A stretch of 64,000 nt of DNA from Undaria pinnatifida (Eukaryota; Sar; Phaeophyceae; Laminariales; Alariaceae), in the NCBI GenBank assembly GCA_012845835.1, contig JABAKD010000022.1, forward strand, positions 186,001-250,000. The letters run 5' to 3'. The position numbers were made by a program, and so were the translations under genes. Every line of letters starts with the position of its first letter. Positions within the stretch are counted from its first letter, which is position 1. Below the pieces are notes generated by a model. It ran no database searches and was not told the origin of the DNA. It saw nothing but the letters and a program-made list of their open reading frames with translations. Positions 50,725 to 60,818 of the stretch are shown piece after piece.

Positions 50725-52200
50725 GTTGGTAGATGGGCCCATATATATGTGTGTTTGCAACAAAGAGAGAAACTGAGTTATATTACTGTACTTGTACTTG
50801 CAATCCGACAATATATGTCGTACATATTAATCGTCAATAAAAAAAACGATGACGAATCGAAACAGGAAGACGACTGACTTCATACCCAAAAGCTAAAACT
50901 TGCGTCAAACAAACACCTGAATGCACCCAAAGCAAGCCCCCCGTAACCAACATCCTCATTCCACCTGTTAATCTGCCATACTAAACTACGGCCAAGCTGT
51001 CCCCCTCAAACAAATAAAAATTACCCTCTACCGACAACGCGCTGTCCATTTGGTTCGCTCTTCTCCAAACGCCAGCGATTGCTTTACACGGTACATGCAC
51101 TGTTGTTGCACACGTCGTACAGTGGGAAATAAGAACGACTCTGCCCACACCGCAGTACTACTGCTTGTTAGAAGGGACAGATTGGCAGCCCCCCGGGTGG
51201 TCTGCGCCACCCACGCATTTGCTCTCTATAGCACTGCACACGTGCTATGAAAGCGGTACAAGGCAGTTTTGGTCTGAAGAAATGAAATGGTTCCTGATTG
51301 ACGGGGCTCCTTAAAACAAAATCGTCGGAAATTGGTCATTTTTTTGCTTTGCGTGATGATTCTCGCCGTGTACCTAAATGGGCCATGGGGTTTTTCATCC
51401 GTTAGCAGTTTATTTTCATCCATTTTCAGTTTTTGGGAGAGGTCTTTAGCTCCCGAACTGAGGATCCTCCGAAAAAACAGCAATGGTTGATCCACGCCTA
51501 TCATGGCACGCGTCACTCCCCTAACCCCGCCGAACTTTCTGGTGGCGTTTGTTTCCTTCGGCCTTTTGACTTCGCGACTGAGTTCTCTCTGCAAGTTGCA
51601 GACTGCCCCCTTCCCTTTTGCCAAAAAAAGTGTTTGTTATGGCCTTCTTAAGGCCCGACTCGCATTTTGTGCCGGCAAGTTATACAATGCTGACGAATGC
51701 CGGAGGGCTTGGTTGCCATAGTGACTGGACCACCCTATTGCGCCGCCAGTCCTCCAGCACCTTGACTCTCTACCATCGGCTCAGGGAACTGACGAGGATG
51801 CTCCGAGAACCCAAGGTTCGGCCATAGCACCTGCAGTGCCTCCAACATCCATGGGAGCGCGAAGTTTGTTCCTGATGGGCGCATCGCGTGCCCGCGTCGG
51901 CCGTAAGGTTTCCCTGACATTGATGTGTTGGTCGTGCCTGTGTCACCGCCGGTTTCAAGGGGTACATGGGTAGTCTGAGTCGTCAGCCGCAGAAAGACAG
52001 TGCTATATAACCACTTTACTACTGATTTTTCACTCAAATCCAAGTGATTTTCCACTCAAATCGTGGTTGCAGCTCTAAAAGAGTTAAAGCGGCCGTGTGA
52101 GTACAGTAAATTGGGGATGGATCCGACCCTACGCCGGAGTACCTGTTGTATCATTGCTAAACAGCGTTAATAATACCTGCTCACACTCGTTGTAGAATGA
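50725..52200. other. No gene supported
   Basis: The minus-strand frame 51226-51624 (132 codons, no ATG at its start) has some protein-like character (RILSSGAKDLSQKLKMDENK) but no domain. A copy of the short dispersed element ends at 51260-51312. Confidence 0.3.
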
Positions 52201-52348
52201 TACAACGCATTGGATGGGCCTTGCGTTGGAACCAGCGCCAGCGGCACGTACTCGAAGCAGCTTCGCGAGCTCGTAGGAGGCGTCCACTTTCAGCACAATC
52301 CCGTCGACTTGCTGCTGGCGTCGTTGAATGAAATCCTCCCGCGTCTAA

Positions 52349-52936
52349 TTACCATGGGAATGCAAGCAATGAAAACAAAGCTTCGCTGGGCAAAGGACGG
52401 ACCCTGCGCCCTCCACAAATATCATCGCATCCTTCCACATTGAAGTAACACGAACACACCTCGCCCTCCACTTCTTGGGCGAGCTGGTCGAGTTTCACCG
52501 CAGGTGCTCTCTTCTCCATCCATTCGCACCACAAGGTAAACAGGTTGTTTGCTGAAGGGCAAATACCGTTGCACCCGTCCGGATCATCGAAGCACTCGAA
52601 CCCGTTTCCCACTGTCGTTTGAACAAGCGCCGCCCCCCTCGCCCACAATACCCTGTTGCAGCATTTCAGCTCTACATCGTCAAACATTTTCGGATGCGCC
52701 TGCGCCAAGACGTCGGTTGACGCAGCAAAGCCCATTGCGTACACCACGTTGCCATAAACCCCCGCTATCACGTAACGGTGAAGTGCAGGCTTCCTTGTAA
52801 GAAAAAAAGGAGGAGGTCTTGGACGAAAAACGGAAGCTGCGATAGTACCCCCGCATCCCATCCTTGGAACGACTCCGCAACCCGTGCCGGGAAGTTCTGG
52901 AGATGGCAAGCACAAGAAGAGGACGGCGGTAAACAC
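52349..52936 (-). CDS. Cys-containing hypothetical protein segment
   Basis: The frame is most protein-like from RKPALHRYVIAGVYGNVVYA (behind acceptor-like cttttttcttacaag) through ASTDVLAQAHPKMFDDVELK, ECFDDPDGCNGICPSANN and EWMEKRAPAVKLDQLAQEVE to SCYFNVEGCDDICGG. Several Cys pairs suggest a disulphide or zinc-binding fold. It lies directly downstream of the CPRC/CRNC relic on the same strand and could be its continuation. Family not recognised. Confidence 0.4.
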   Translation of the reverse strand: MFTAVLFLCLPSPELPGTGCGVVPRMGCGGTIAASVFRPRPPPFFLTRKPALHRYVIAGVYGNVVYAMGFAASTDVLAQAHPKMFDDVELKCCNRVLWARGAALVQTTVGNGFECFDDPDGCNGICPSANNLFTLWCEWMEKRAPAVKLDQLAQEVEGEVCSCYFNVEGCDDICGGRRVRPLPSEALFSLLAFPW

Positions 52937-53500
52937 GAGGAGGGGAGGTCGGCAGCTTGTGCTAGGTTGTGCGCGCGATCAGTAGCTTCTGCGCCAAAAT
53001 ATAATAATATCACAGCGCAAGCTGAAAAACAACCCACCTAAGGCTTCCCCTTGTTGTTCTCTCCGCAGTTCCGGCATGTGTAGAAGTAGTCCAGGAGGTC
53101 GCAACAGGAACCCCGTAGAACAGCTCTCCGCGTCAGCTTCTGCGTCCATCCCTTGGCAACTACGTCTCTTGTTGTCTTGCAACGCGGACAAGGCGGCCGT
53201 CCTTCTTGTAAGCCGCGAGGGTGAGTTTGCTCCGGCACCCAGACGAACACGGAACGGAGGTGGTGGTGGCCAACGTTGACCATGTTGCGCGCCATCGTGG
53301 AATCGGAGGGATGCACCTATAAGCTGTTGTACGGATCCGAACCAGTCAGTTTGTGCCTGCCGGCCTCTTGGGAGAACTCACGCTTGATCTTTGCGAGCAC
53401 TTCCTCCTGCGACGTCGAAGACTCCTCCTGGTATACGAAGTACAGAGACAGGAGTGGAGCGGCCGAACGTGTCACCACGTCTGCACCTCAGAAACATCGA
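52770..53500 (-). pseudogene. CPRC...CRNC zinc-ribbon protein relic (DUF6729-like)
   Basis: One minus-strand frame reads LSLYFVYQEESSTSQEEVLA and KIKREFSQEAGRHKLTGSDP, TAG, then HHHLRSVFVWVPEQTHPRGL, PPCPRCKTTRDVVAKGWTQK and DYFYTCRNCGENNKGKP, TAG, then on to NFPARVAESFQGWDAGVLSQ. The CPxC...GW...Y.C..CG pattern resembles the zinc-binding DUF6729 region of transposon-related proteins; this is from memory and should be tested by profile search. The two internal TAGs argue for a relic, unless the second is removed by splicing to the acceptor cttgccatctccag before NFPARV. Confidence 0.45.
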
Positions 53501-53640
53501 CAGTACCGCCTGCCTCCGGATTGCCGAACGAGAGCGTACGAGTACGCGCGGCTACAAAATCTACACACTAACCAGATGACTAGCTTTGAGTGTTTGTGTT
53601 ATCGTAAACGTACACTAAAGCACACTTTTATCAAGTAAAC

Positions 53641-53890
53641 ATCAGACACTACACCACAATAGCAGGATGCATAATTTAGCAACTGTTGTACTATAGTAAC
53701 TCCTGGACGTGATAGAGATGGCGGTTCACCACAAGACCGCATTTTATCGTTGCCCGTGTCGTGAATCATGCCATCCTGATGGTACTCGTAGCTTTCCATG
53801 ATACCGGTCCATTTTGTCCAGTACCAACTCGTACGTTTGATACTCGTATGATTTTCTGTGAATACTTCAAAGGGCACCCGATAAGAACCA
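53641..53890. other. No gene recognised
   Basis: AT-rich spacer between the relic and the R3 array. Confidence 0.4.
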
Positions 53891-54860
53891 GGATAATGAG
53901 AAGGCAGGCTGGAATATAAATTTTACGTGGAGAGCACACATAAGAAGTCGGGGGCCGTTGTCCTGGAGTTGTTATAGTGCAGAACGCACCCTTTCTACGA
54001 GTAGGACCAAAAAAGAAAAAATTCAGCCTGAGCCAGTATTTCTATTTTTTATTGCAGTACGTAGGTGTCCTGCGCTGTACCTACTGAACAAAACAAAGTG
54101 TAACCAGAAAGCCAGACTGGGATTTACAGAGGGAGGGGGCTCGGGAGCGGTTATGTTGTCAGTGTCGTAGAGTGCACCCTGTCCTAAATAAGAAACCCAA
54201 CTCGGGTCATTCTTCTGTTTCTTATCAGGCGTCCGGTACTGCATTGGTACTGCTGTTGTACTGCTGTTGTACAACAGTGCGTCTACTACCTGGTATTATA
54301 TGTTCTGACAGGTTGTACCTGGCATATACCTGGTACTGGTACGTTACAAATATTACCACCGTGCACAGAACAGGACAACTAATAAGAAGCAGGGTGATGT
54401 CGAAACCAGACTGCAGTAGGACATAAAGAGTTCGGGAGCAGTATTGCCGACGTAGGTGTAGAACGCACCCTTTCCCAAATAATACACATAGCCGGGGTCG
54501 TACCTCCGTTTCTTATTCGGTTCCTGCACTGTACGTGGTACTACAGTAGGCCCGACAGTACAGGCTACTACCCGGTACATGGTACATGGTACGTGGTACC
54601 GAGCACCTGGTGCGACATCCTCCAGTAGAAATATGGATCCAGTACAGAACGCTTTTGATAATACGAACCGGGTATTCGAGGGTAACAAGAAAGCCAGACT
54701 GGCTTTCACGGGGAAATAAGAAGGTCGGGAGTCAGTCACGCTGATGTTAGTGTATATGCTGACATTAGTGTAGAACGTACTCTTCCCCGAATAATAAACC
54801 CATCCCTGGTTCTTCTGTTTCTTATTATGATAGGTATCCTGCAGAAATACCTTCCACTCG
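53890..54860 (+). repeat. Repeat R3 tandem array, four units
   Basis: Units begin near 53893, 54107, 54397 and 54685 (215-290 bp each). Shared order: aagaaagccagactgg, gatttac/ctttcac, ataagaagtcgggagcagt, gtgtagaacgcaccctttcc, aaataataaaccca, ggtcattcttctgtttcttatcag. The last word is a good 3' splice signal, and the unit start in a related copy at 42.1 kb carries gtaagtaagaaa. ORFs within are incidental. Confidence 0.75.
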
Positions 54861-55243
54861 AATACGAGGTACCTTGAAAAAATTAGACCTGATCGGGGTA
54901 CTGCTGTTCTGGTGGGTACGAGCTAGATACTTGTTTGGGAGCCTGCTGCTGTATAGACAGGCAGTCACCCACCAGCAGGCAGCGGTGGGATCCCACTGTC
55001 GAGGCAAGCAATATTCTCACCGCATCAACTTGGCCAACAGCAGCACCAGTCGCTCTACCTGCAGCATGGCCTCCCCCACCGCCGGACGTACCACCAGCGC
55101 TATCATGATCTCCTCCTCCTCCTGCCGAAGTTCCACCACGTGAGACCGGTGACAATGAAAGGCCAAAAGTTTAAAATTCCGGAATATCCCAGCCAAACTT
55201 TGTTGAACGGTCGCCTATGGACCCCATTTGGTATAATTTGATT

Positions 55244-55951
55244 TTAAAACTTTCCAGAGGTCCGGCAAAAAACGATTTCTCGTGGCGATCTTGGCCAACA
55301 TCGGCCTGAGAAATTCTCAAGCAGATCTTGGATTAGACACGGCGTAATTCCATGTTTTCCACACACGTCGTTCGACGAAATCAACGACAGCGTCGTGAAC
55401 TCTGAACGTGGCGAGCTCGTTAGGGGCTCCGGCCCCCCTTGGTGTACAACGCTCACTCTACGGCGGGTGATTTGTGGCGGGCGCCGATCAGGCTTTTGTT
55501 AAAATTCTTTTGGCGGCTGGTGTGTAGAAAACTGAGACAATAACTCTCCACCGCCTCCCGACGGGTAAGCACAGAATTTTGACAGGATGTGACGGAAGAC
55601 CACAGGATGACACAAGCAGCATCTCACGCCCTAGGGCATGGATCGAGATGAACTCTTCGAAGCTGTCACCTACACTCATGTTACCTTGTCCGAAGCGAAG
55701 AGCGGTGACCATGGGTTGTCTCTATCTCGAGATCGAAGGTCAAACGTGTTTGTTGGACAATGTTGATCAAGGCTGATGGAAATAGACTAATTGACCTGTT
55801 CAACCGCATGACCAAAAAAAAAGCCAGAAAAAATATTTTAGTCGTTTTCCCCATGGCGACGTTACCCGGAATATTTCAGCAAATAACCCCAAAAACGAAA
55901 ATTGGAAAAAAAAATGGTCAAACCATCGGCTTTCCATTGTTATCGGTCTGA
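55244..55951. other. Possible decayed coding sequence, unassigned
   Basis: Minus-strand frames read ELATFRVHDAVVDFVERRVW and, after a stop, FLRPMLAKIATRNRF (55260-55430), and MVTALRFGQGNMSVGDSFEE from ATG 55712. A plus-strand frame from ATG 55760 reads MLIKADGNRLIDLFNRMTKK. None is complete or recognisable; the block looks like old coding DNA. Confidence 0.2.
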
Positions 55952-56003
55952 CGACCCCCCCCTCCCACCTGAAGAGCTTCCCTGTGCAGATCCACTGCCA
56001 TCC

Positions 56004-56255
56004 CTACCCTCTCTCAACGAGCTCGGTTGGCTGCCATTCGCTCCTGTGGACCCCATGCTCGACCATCGTCTGCTGTTTGGCTTGCGGCGGCCACCTTGCG
56101 TCTTTTCTCCAGACGTCTTCCTGGGCCAGGTCGCTGCGACCCAGATGAGTTTTCCGACCCCTTTGTCCTTCCACCAGGCCTATGGCAACAACGGCGAGTC
56201 GGGCGCCATGCGAGACGAGTAGCAGCACGGCGACAGCCACTGGCTTAGCCGGCAT
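56004..56255 (-). CDS. Hypothetical protein with N-terminal signal-like segment
   Basis: ATG at 56255 (context gctgccATG) opens MPAKPVAVAVLLLVSHGARL, a signal-peptide or anchor-like start, then a charged region (GRKTHLGRSDLAQEDVWRKD) to a stop after 83 codons. It may be a first exon (possible donor AAG|gtggcc near 56095). Upstream, several ATTGG/CCAAT words (56360-56490) suggest a promoter. A plus-strand frame overlaps it. Confidence 0.35.
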   Translation of the reverse strand: MPAKPVAVAVLLLVSHGARLAVVAIGLVEGQRGRKTHLGRSDLAQEDVWRKDARWPPQAKQQTMVEHGVHRSEWQPTELVERG

Positions 56256-56349
56256 GGCAGCTTCAGTTTGTCGTAAACCGTCGCAGAGAACCAGCAACCA
56301 GCAACAAAACATAGGCAACAAGCTCACAGCAGAATCGCGCCGCGCCTGT

Positions 56350-56495
56350 CCCTTACGCCTCACTTCATTGATTGGTCGAGAACGCACATATAGGCATTTG
56401 ATTGGCCAACCCTCAGGGGGACCCTCATGGGAGGTGCTTTTTGGAGGTGTAGGTGATTGGCAAAAACATAACTAAAAACAAATTGAATGGTCAAC
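56350..56495 (-). promoter_or_regulatory. Cluster of CCAAT-type boxes
   Basis: ATTGG words at about 56371 (tgattggtc), 56400 (tgattggcc) and 56454 (tgattggca), plus attgaatggtc at 56481, lie 100-240 bases upstream of the ATG at 56255 and read CCAAT on the minus strand. CCAAT clusters are typical of eukaryotic promoters; function here is inference. Confidence 0.35.
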
Positions 56496-57059
56496 CCTTA
56501 TGGGAGACTAGGTGAGACCATGGGAGTGCCCCAACTTCTAGATGACTTTCGGCGGAGCGGGTTGGACAACGGTCCCCGCCTGCTCTCCGGGGTGCCTCGG
56601 GTGTGCGAGTTGGGTGTATTCCGCTGTTTCTTTGGGTGCATTCGCCGCGAGCCGGTGTGCTGTGGCGTTTGATTATTATGTCAAGTTGCACCGCGAATTT
56701 TTAGCATGGAAGATCGATGTGCTTTTTTTTTTTTTTTAGATTGTTTGGATGTCGTTTGGAATGAACATGCATTCTATTTGATAAAAAATCGAAGACTCTT
56801 TCCACTTTTTCGTTTTTCTTTTGCTCAAGTACTTTTTCCTTGTTTGGACTGGCCCTAAATACCCAACAGATCGCATGCTGGAAAGCTTGTTTGGTATCAA
56901 ACTTAGTTTTTAAGGTGTTTGCACCGTTCGAAAACCGCGAATCTTCAGGACCGGGAAATCAACAGCATATTGCCTCGGTTCGGTCGGTTCGGTTCGGCTC
57001 GGTTCGGTCTTCGACGAGCATCAAAAAAACAATACTGGCCAATCGGCCCACTAACTTTT
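56496..57059. other. No gene supported
   Basis: Poly-T run (56723-56738), (TTCGG)n run at 56981-57012, and ccttgtttggactggccc, which matches inverted aaggcccagtccaaacaagg at 49976. ORF 56840-57265 reads into the exon echo at 57060-57200. Confidence 0.35.
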
Positions 57060-57200
57060 CATCCGCTATACCGCAGCGACTCCGCCAAACCCGCCTTCCC
57101 GCCCGCCTTCCCCAGGACAAAGGGCTCAGATCGAATCTAGCCCAGCCGTGGGTACACTGGAAAGGCCCATCCCCTGGTTTTGCATTTCTCGACGTGCCCC
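57060..57200 (+). pseudogene. Echo of the membrane-protein exon acceptor region
   Basis: ctataccgcagcga ... ccgccttccccag then gacaaagggctcagatcgaa and acactggaaaggcccatccc align with ctataccgcaacaa ... ccttccctgtcag then ggagcagacctcgaaccgcg and acactggaagggctcatctc at 57489-57600. Both keep a pyrimidine tract and AG. The copy diverges after about 28 codons. Confidence 0.65.
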
Positions 57201-57527
57201 ACCCTCCATTCTTACTAGTAATATTTGGTCACCTGCCTATTAACCTCCTATTAAGTGACTCTTAGCGTTAATGCCGCCCTCAATTCCCAGGAAGCTAGGC
57301 CTAGGGTCGTTTCTATCTGAGCATCGATCGATTTAACCCACCTCCGACCCTTGCTTCACCCTTTCCTTTCATTATTATGTGGTAGAGCACGAAAAAACTA
57401 CTACCTCTTGAACCCACAAATATTGTTTGCGGTACGTACCACCCTTAACCTTGACCCAACCTATCCCTTCCGACAACGCTAACACGACTATACCGCAACA
57501 AACGCCGCCCCCTCACCTTCCCTGTCA

Positions 57528-58232
57528 GGGAGCAGACCTCGAACCGCGTCTAGCTTAGCCGTGGCAACACTGGAAGGGCTCATCTCCTGGTTCGCGTTTG
57601 GCGATGTCTGGACAACCGCGATCCCAATCATACCACCACACGAGCAAGCCGTCGGCGTGGCGAGAGCAGTTCGTTCCGGCGCGTGCTTATCAATCGCTAC
57701 CCCCTTCCTCTTCATGCTGGTACGGTTTGCGTTTCTCGTAGCGGGCCTCAAATACCCAAACACTCAGCAGCCATCCCTTAGCTTTCCGCTGCCGTCGGGA
57801 TTCGATGAACACGCTGTGCTAGATTTGTACGCCATCGGGGTTTCCGCGGGAGTGCTTGGCGTTTTTGTACCGGGGCTAGTCATCGCGGGAAACATGCTGG
57901 GTTTCCTGCTGTTGGGTTGGGGTTCTGCGTGGGTCATCCTGGCCTTCATCATGCTAGTACCCGGGGCGTACGTCGCTGTCGGAGCGTGCTTAGAAGCGTG
58001 TGCGCCCGCAGACGGGCTTGCTGTGCAAGCGCACCCTGGGAGGGCCATGGGGGGGCTGTGTGCCGCGGGACAGGTAGCTCTGCTGTTGAGCTGTTTTTAC
58101 TCCCCTGATGTAGGCCGGCCGGTGGGTTTTATGCTTGGATTCGTGCATATCGTGAGACTCTTGCAGCAGGTTTTTTCGTACCCTACAGGGGCGTGTAAAG
58201 AGGGGGTGTCGGAGGGTGATGTAGATGTATAG
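57528..58232 (+). CDS. Multi-pass membrane protein, terminal exon, unidentified
   Basis: The open frame runs from acceptor cttccctgtcag (57516-57527) to TAG at 58230-58232, about 234 codons; no ATG occurs before about 57715, so it must be a downstream exon (a GTG at 57561 is not a credible start). Residues include GLISWFAFGDVWTTAIPIIP, then hydrophobic segments at roughly 57690-57750, 57820-57890 (AIGVSAGVLGVFVPGLVIAG), 57895-57990 and 58065-58150, and a charged tail CKEGVSEGDVDV. Four to five membrane helices. Strong codon regularity and homologous tail copies downstream support it as real. Family and function unknown; upstream exons are not identified. Confidence 0.65.
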   Translation, partial: GSRPRTASSLAVATLEGLISWFAFGDVWTTAIPIIPPHEQAVGVARAVRSGACLSIATPFLFMLVRFAFLVAGLKYPNTQQPSLSFPLPSGFDEHAVLDLYAIGVSAGVLGVFVPGLVIAGNMLGFLLLGWGSAWVILAFIMLVPGAYVAVGACLEACAPADGLAVQAHPGRAMGGLCAAGQVALLLSCFYSPDVGRPVGFMLGFVHIVRLLQQVFSYPTGACKEGVSEGDVDV

Positions 58233-58411
58233 TTCCGCACTGGTGCACTACATCACTACATCCAAGTAGAGTTTGCCCAAAAGCATGGGTGCAGCGATGA
58301 AAAGGGGTTATAGAGAGGTTACGTTAAAGTTTTTAATACTACCGAAAGGATCCCACATTTTTTTTCAAGTAGGTTCTCTCCACACCCGCTGGTGTGAACA
58401 ATTTCAAAACT

Positions 58412-58483
58412 GTTTTCTTGCAGCAGGCGTTTTCGTACGTTATGGGGAAGTGCAAAGAGGGGGTGTCCGAGGGTGTGGCGTAG
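58412..58483 (+). pseudogene. Second copy of the membrane-protein C-terminal tail
   Basis: Pyrimidine-rich actgttttcttgcag precedes QAFSYVMGKCKEGVSEGVA and TAG, against QVFSYPTGACKEGVSEGDVDV in the main exon. About 100 bases of 3' flank (atccatgtaggttgtgccca; gttacgttaa) also match. The frame is intact and the acceptor-like context is good, so it could act as an alternative terminal exon. Confidence 0.6.
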
Positions 58484-58802
58484 AGGTCTAATCCCACCCT
58501 GAATCCATGTAGGTTGTGCCCACTAGCGTGAGTACAGCTGTAAAAAGGTGTTGGAGGTTACGTTAAGAATGTTTTTGCTGCTGTGGGTAGCCCAGTTCAA
58601 GAGCGTCCCGTGACAAGCCGAAACAGGCCGTCATAACAGCAAGGTACTCTTATCTGGGAATGATATGCCGACTTAACCGCCCTTTAATGCCTTCAACTGG
58701 GGTGCTTTGTAATCGGGATGCCCACTGTACCGCAGAAATGATCCTACGTAAATTTGAAGAAAAAAAACACAACAAAACGCTCGCGAGGAATTTCTAAAGG
58801 AG

Positions 58803-58878
58803 TTTCTTGCAACAGGCTTTTTCGTACCCCACGGGGACGTTCGAAGAGGGGGTATCGGAGGGTGATATGGAGGTTTAA
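58803..58878 (+). pseudogene. Third copy of the membrane-protein C-terminal tail
   Basis: tttcttgcaac precedes QAFSYPTGTFEEGVSEGDMEV and TAA. The frame is intact; differences from the main tail are mostly conservative (D/E, V). The acceptor AG is weaker (gcaacag). Confidence 0.6.
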
Positions 58879-60067
58879 TTTCACTGCTCAAGATGTGCGC
58901 CTCCGTGTTTGGGGATTGACTACCTGAAATTCGTGTGGCATATATTTTTTCCAATAGTGCACGCATCGGACAGATCAGCGATCCGCACCTAATATTAGAT
59001 ACTTCAGGAAAGATCTGTATGGTCTAGCTCATGTTACCGGATGGGAGCCGTGCGGTCTGCATGATCTGGCAACTGCTTCCAGGGGTTAGATCTGTATTCT
59101 GTACATACAGATCCTGAGCAAATCTCACCACGGCAAATACAGGATCTACTGCAGATGGTCTAGATAATCTAGATGGTCTAGATCGTGATCTGTCCGAGCT
59201 GTGAAACAACTATATTAATAGCCAAACGGGTAAGCCTGGACAACTATTAATTCAAGGGCTGACCGTTGCGAATACCTACCGCATTTTCGCCTGCGAGCTG
59301 TATGTCCGTCCAGGCAAAACTAAGTTTTGGATCCTGCCGTTGTGCGTCGCAGTGTTTTGAGGCAAGGTGCCGAACGCGTGTCACTCTTTGTCAGCGAGAA
59401 GAGTGTGAGTGCAATCGATATAGCGTCCCATACAAGATGGGCGTGTACTCTCGTTTGAGTGCTAGCTGTATGATACGGGAGCACTGACCTGATGGTGCGT
59501 GTGACGTGCGTAGCGAATGTTATGCTGTTTTCGTGTACCAGGTGAATAGGTACACTTTATGGGTGCTTACCCGGCGACTTACCGGTATCCCGTATGTTGT
59601 TTGTGTTTTGCCGTTTTGTCGTGTGGCTTTTTGAAGAGTAGACGCACACGTGCGTGGTGGCAAAACATAGCCTATCTACCAGCTATTTTTGTTCAGTGTT
59701 GTAAGGTAACGCACGGTGTCTTCTTCAGTTTTTTTACACTTTTTTTTTTCTCTTTTTTTTTGTTCGATCTTTGCGAAAGGGCAAACTGGCCAGGATCGTG
59801 TAGCTTTGACGAAGCTGATGCTGGTGCCGTTGTGGTTTATTCTAGTCGTGGGGTGGGGTACCCGCCTATGTGGGCCGCGGTTAGAGGAGGTGGGCTGTGG
59901 TTGGATATTTACAGTACATGGTTATCAATGACACCACTCTGTCTATTATAGCTAGTGTAGCGCGGTATGGGTTTGGCCAAACAAAAGGATGCAACCACGC
60001 ATTGAGCTGGAGCATCCTTGTGCGTGCGTTAGTGCAAGGCCGCAAGTCCGGCATCACGCGCGTTTAA
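58879..60067. other. No gene supported
   Basis: An agatcta/gatctagatc-rich palindromic stretch at 59010-59200 (for example tctagataatctagatggtctagatc). The ORF 59559-59951 from ATG is hydrophobic, with a poly-T-encoded Phe run, and is not convincing. Confidence 0.3.
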
Positions 60068-60226
60068 ATGTATCACACGCAACTTGCTAGTATGTGGGTT
60101 TCGACGAAATTCTCGATCTGTTTTTTTTTTTGCGAAAACACTGCTGCGTGTTTAGCTTTGCTCCCTGTACTCCAACACCACGTCTGCGGCACATTGGAAT
60201 ATGATGAGGTGCCGGGAAGGTGTGAG
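60068..60226 (+). CDS. Candidate first exon, ending at strong donor
   Basis: ATG opens MYHTQLASMWVSTKFSICFF, CENTAACLALLPVLQHHV, CGTLEYDEVPGRCE and donor GAG|gtaagg (phase 0). The 5' part overlaps a degraded R1 copy (gcaacttgctagtatgtggg, tttcgacgaaattctcgatc). Unspliced, the frame continues to 60331 (SALSYEKLEE-like end). Weak. Confidence 0.3.
60080..60122 (+). repeat. Repeat R1 copy H (degraded)
   Basis: acacgcaacttgctagtATG then gtttcgacgaaattctcgat, matching the R1 core acacagcttgcaaagATG / atttcgacgaaatcttcgat with small indels, ending at a poly-T. Confidence 0.5.
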
Positions 60227-60429
60227 GTAAGGGACGCAGGGGTATCAGCTTCGCTTGGAGACAGCACCGTCTTCTTGGTGGATTTCTTACTACTGGCGTT
60301 GAGCTATGAGAAGCTCGAGGAGACAGGATAGGAAGAGTTAGACCTTGGGGGGGGTGAGGCTCACAGAGCTTTCCCCCAGCATTCCTGCTGTACTCACTTC
60401 AGGACCTTTTTCTATGGAACGTACGAGGA

Positions 60430-60680
60430 ACGTTCTTGGGCGCTTGAGGCGCTTACAGCTATGTCGTCCAGAGGAGCGTTCTCACTATTCCACATTTTGC
60501 TGGCGCTTGAGGCGCTTACATATATCTATATTGTCCAGAGGAAGCACGCTCTATCACCGAGAACATTCTTATGGTGTGAGCTAGATAGATTCTGCGGGTT
60601 ATCTTCTCCACTCAGAATATTCCGTACTTGAGAGAATATTCTTGTGACCGATAGACCAGAACTCTGCGGGCTATCTTACC
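60430..60680. repeat. Two successive local duplications
   Basis: ggcgcttgaggcgcttaca ... gtccagaggag occurs at 60439 and 60508; gagaacattcttatgg ... ctgcgggttatctt at 60558 and again (gagaatattcttgtga ... ctgcgggctatctt) at 60632. Confidence 0.75.
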
Positions 60681-60818
60681 GAATCTATTGCCAGCTGTAC
60701 TGACACTCTATTGCATTAGCCCACCCTGAATAGTCCTAAATGCAGGCGTCAAGACGGTCGAAGGGTGACGACAAAATTCATCCTAAAAGATCGGGAAAGG
60801 GGTCGAAGATGCGGCTAT

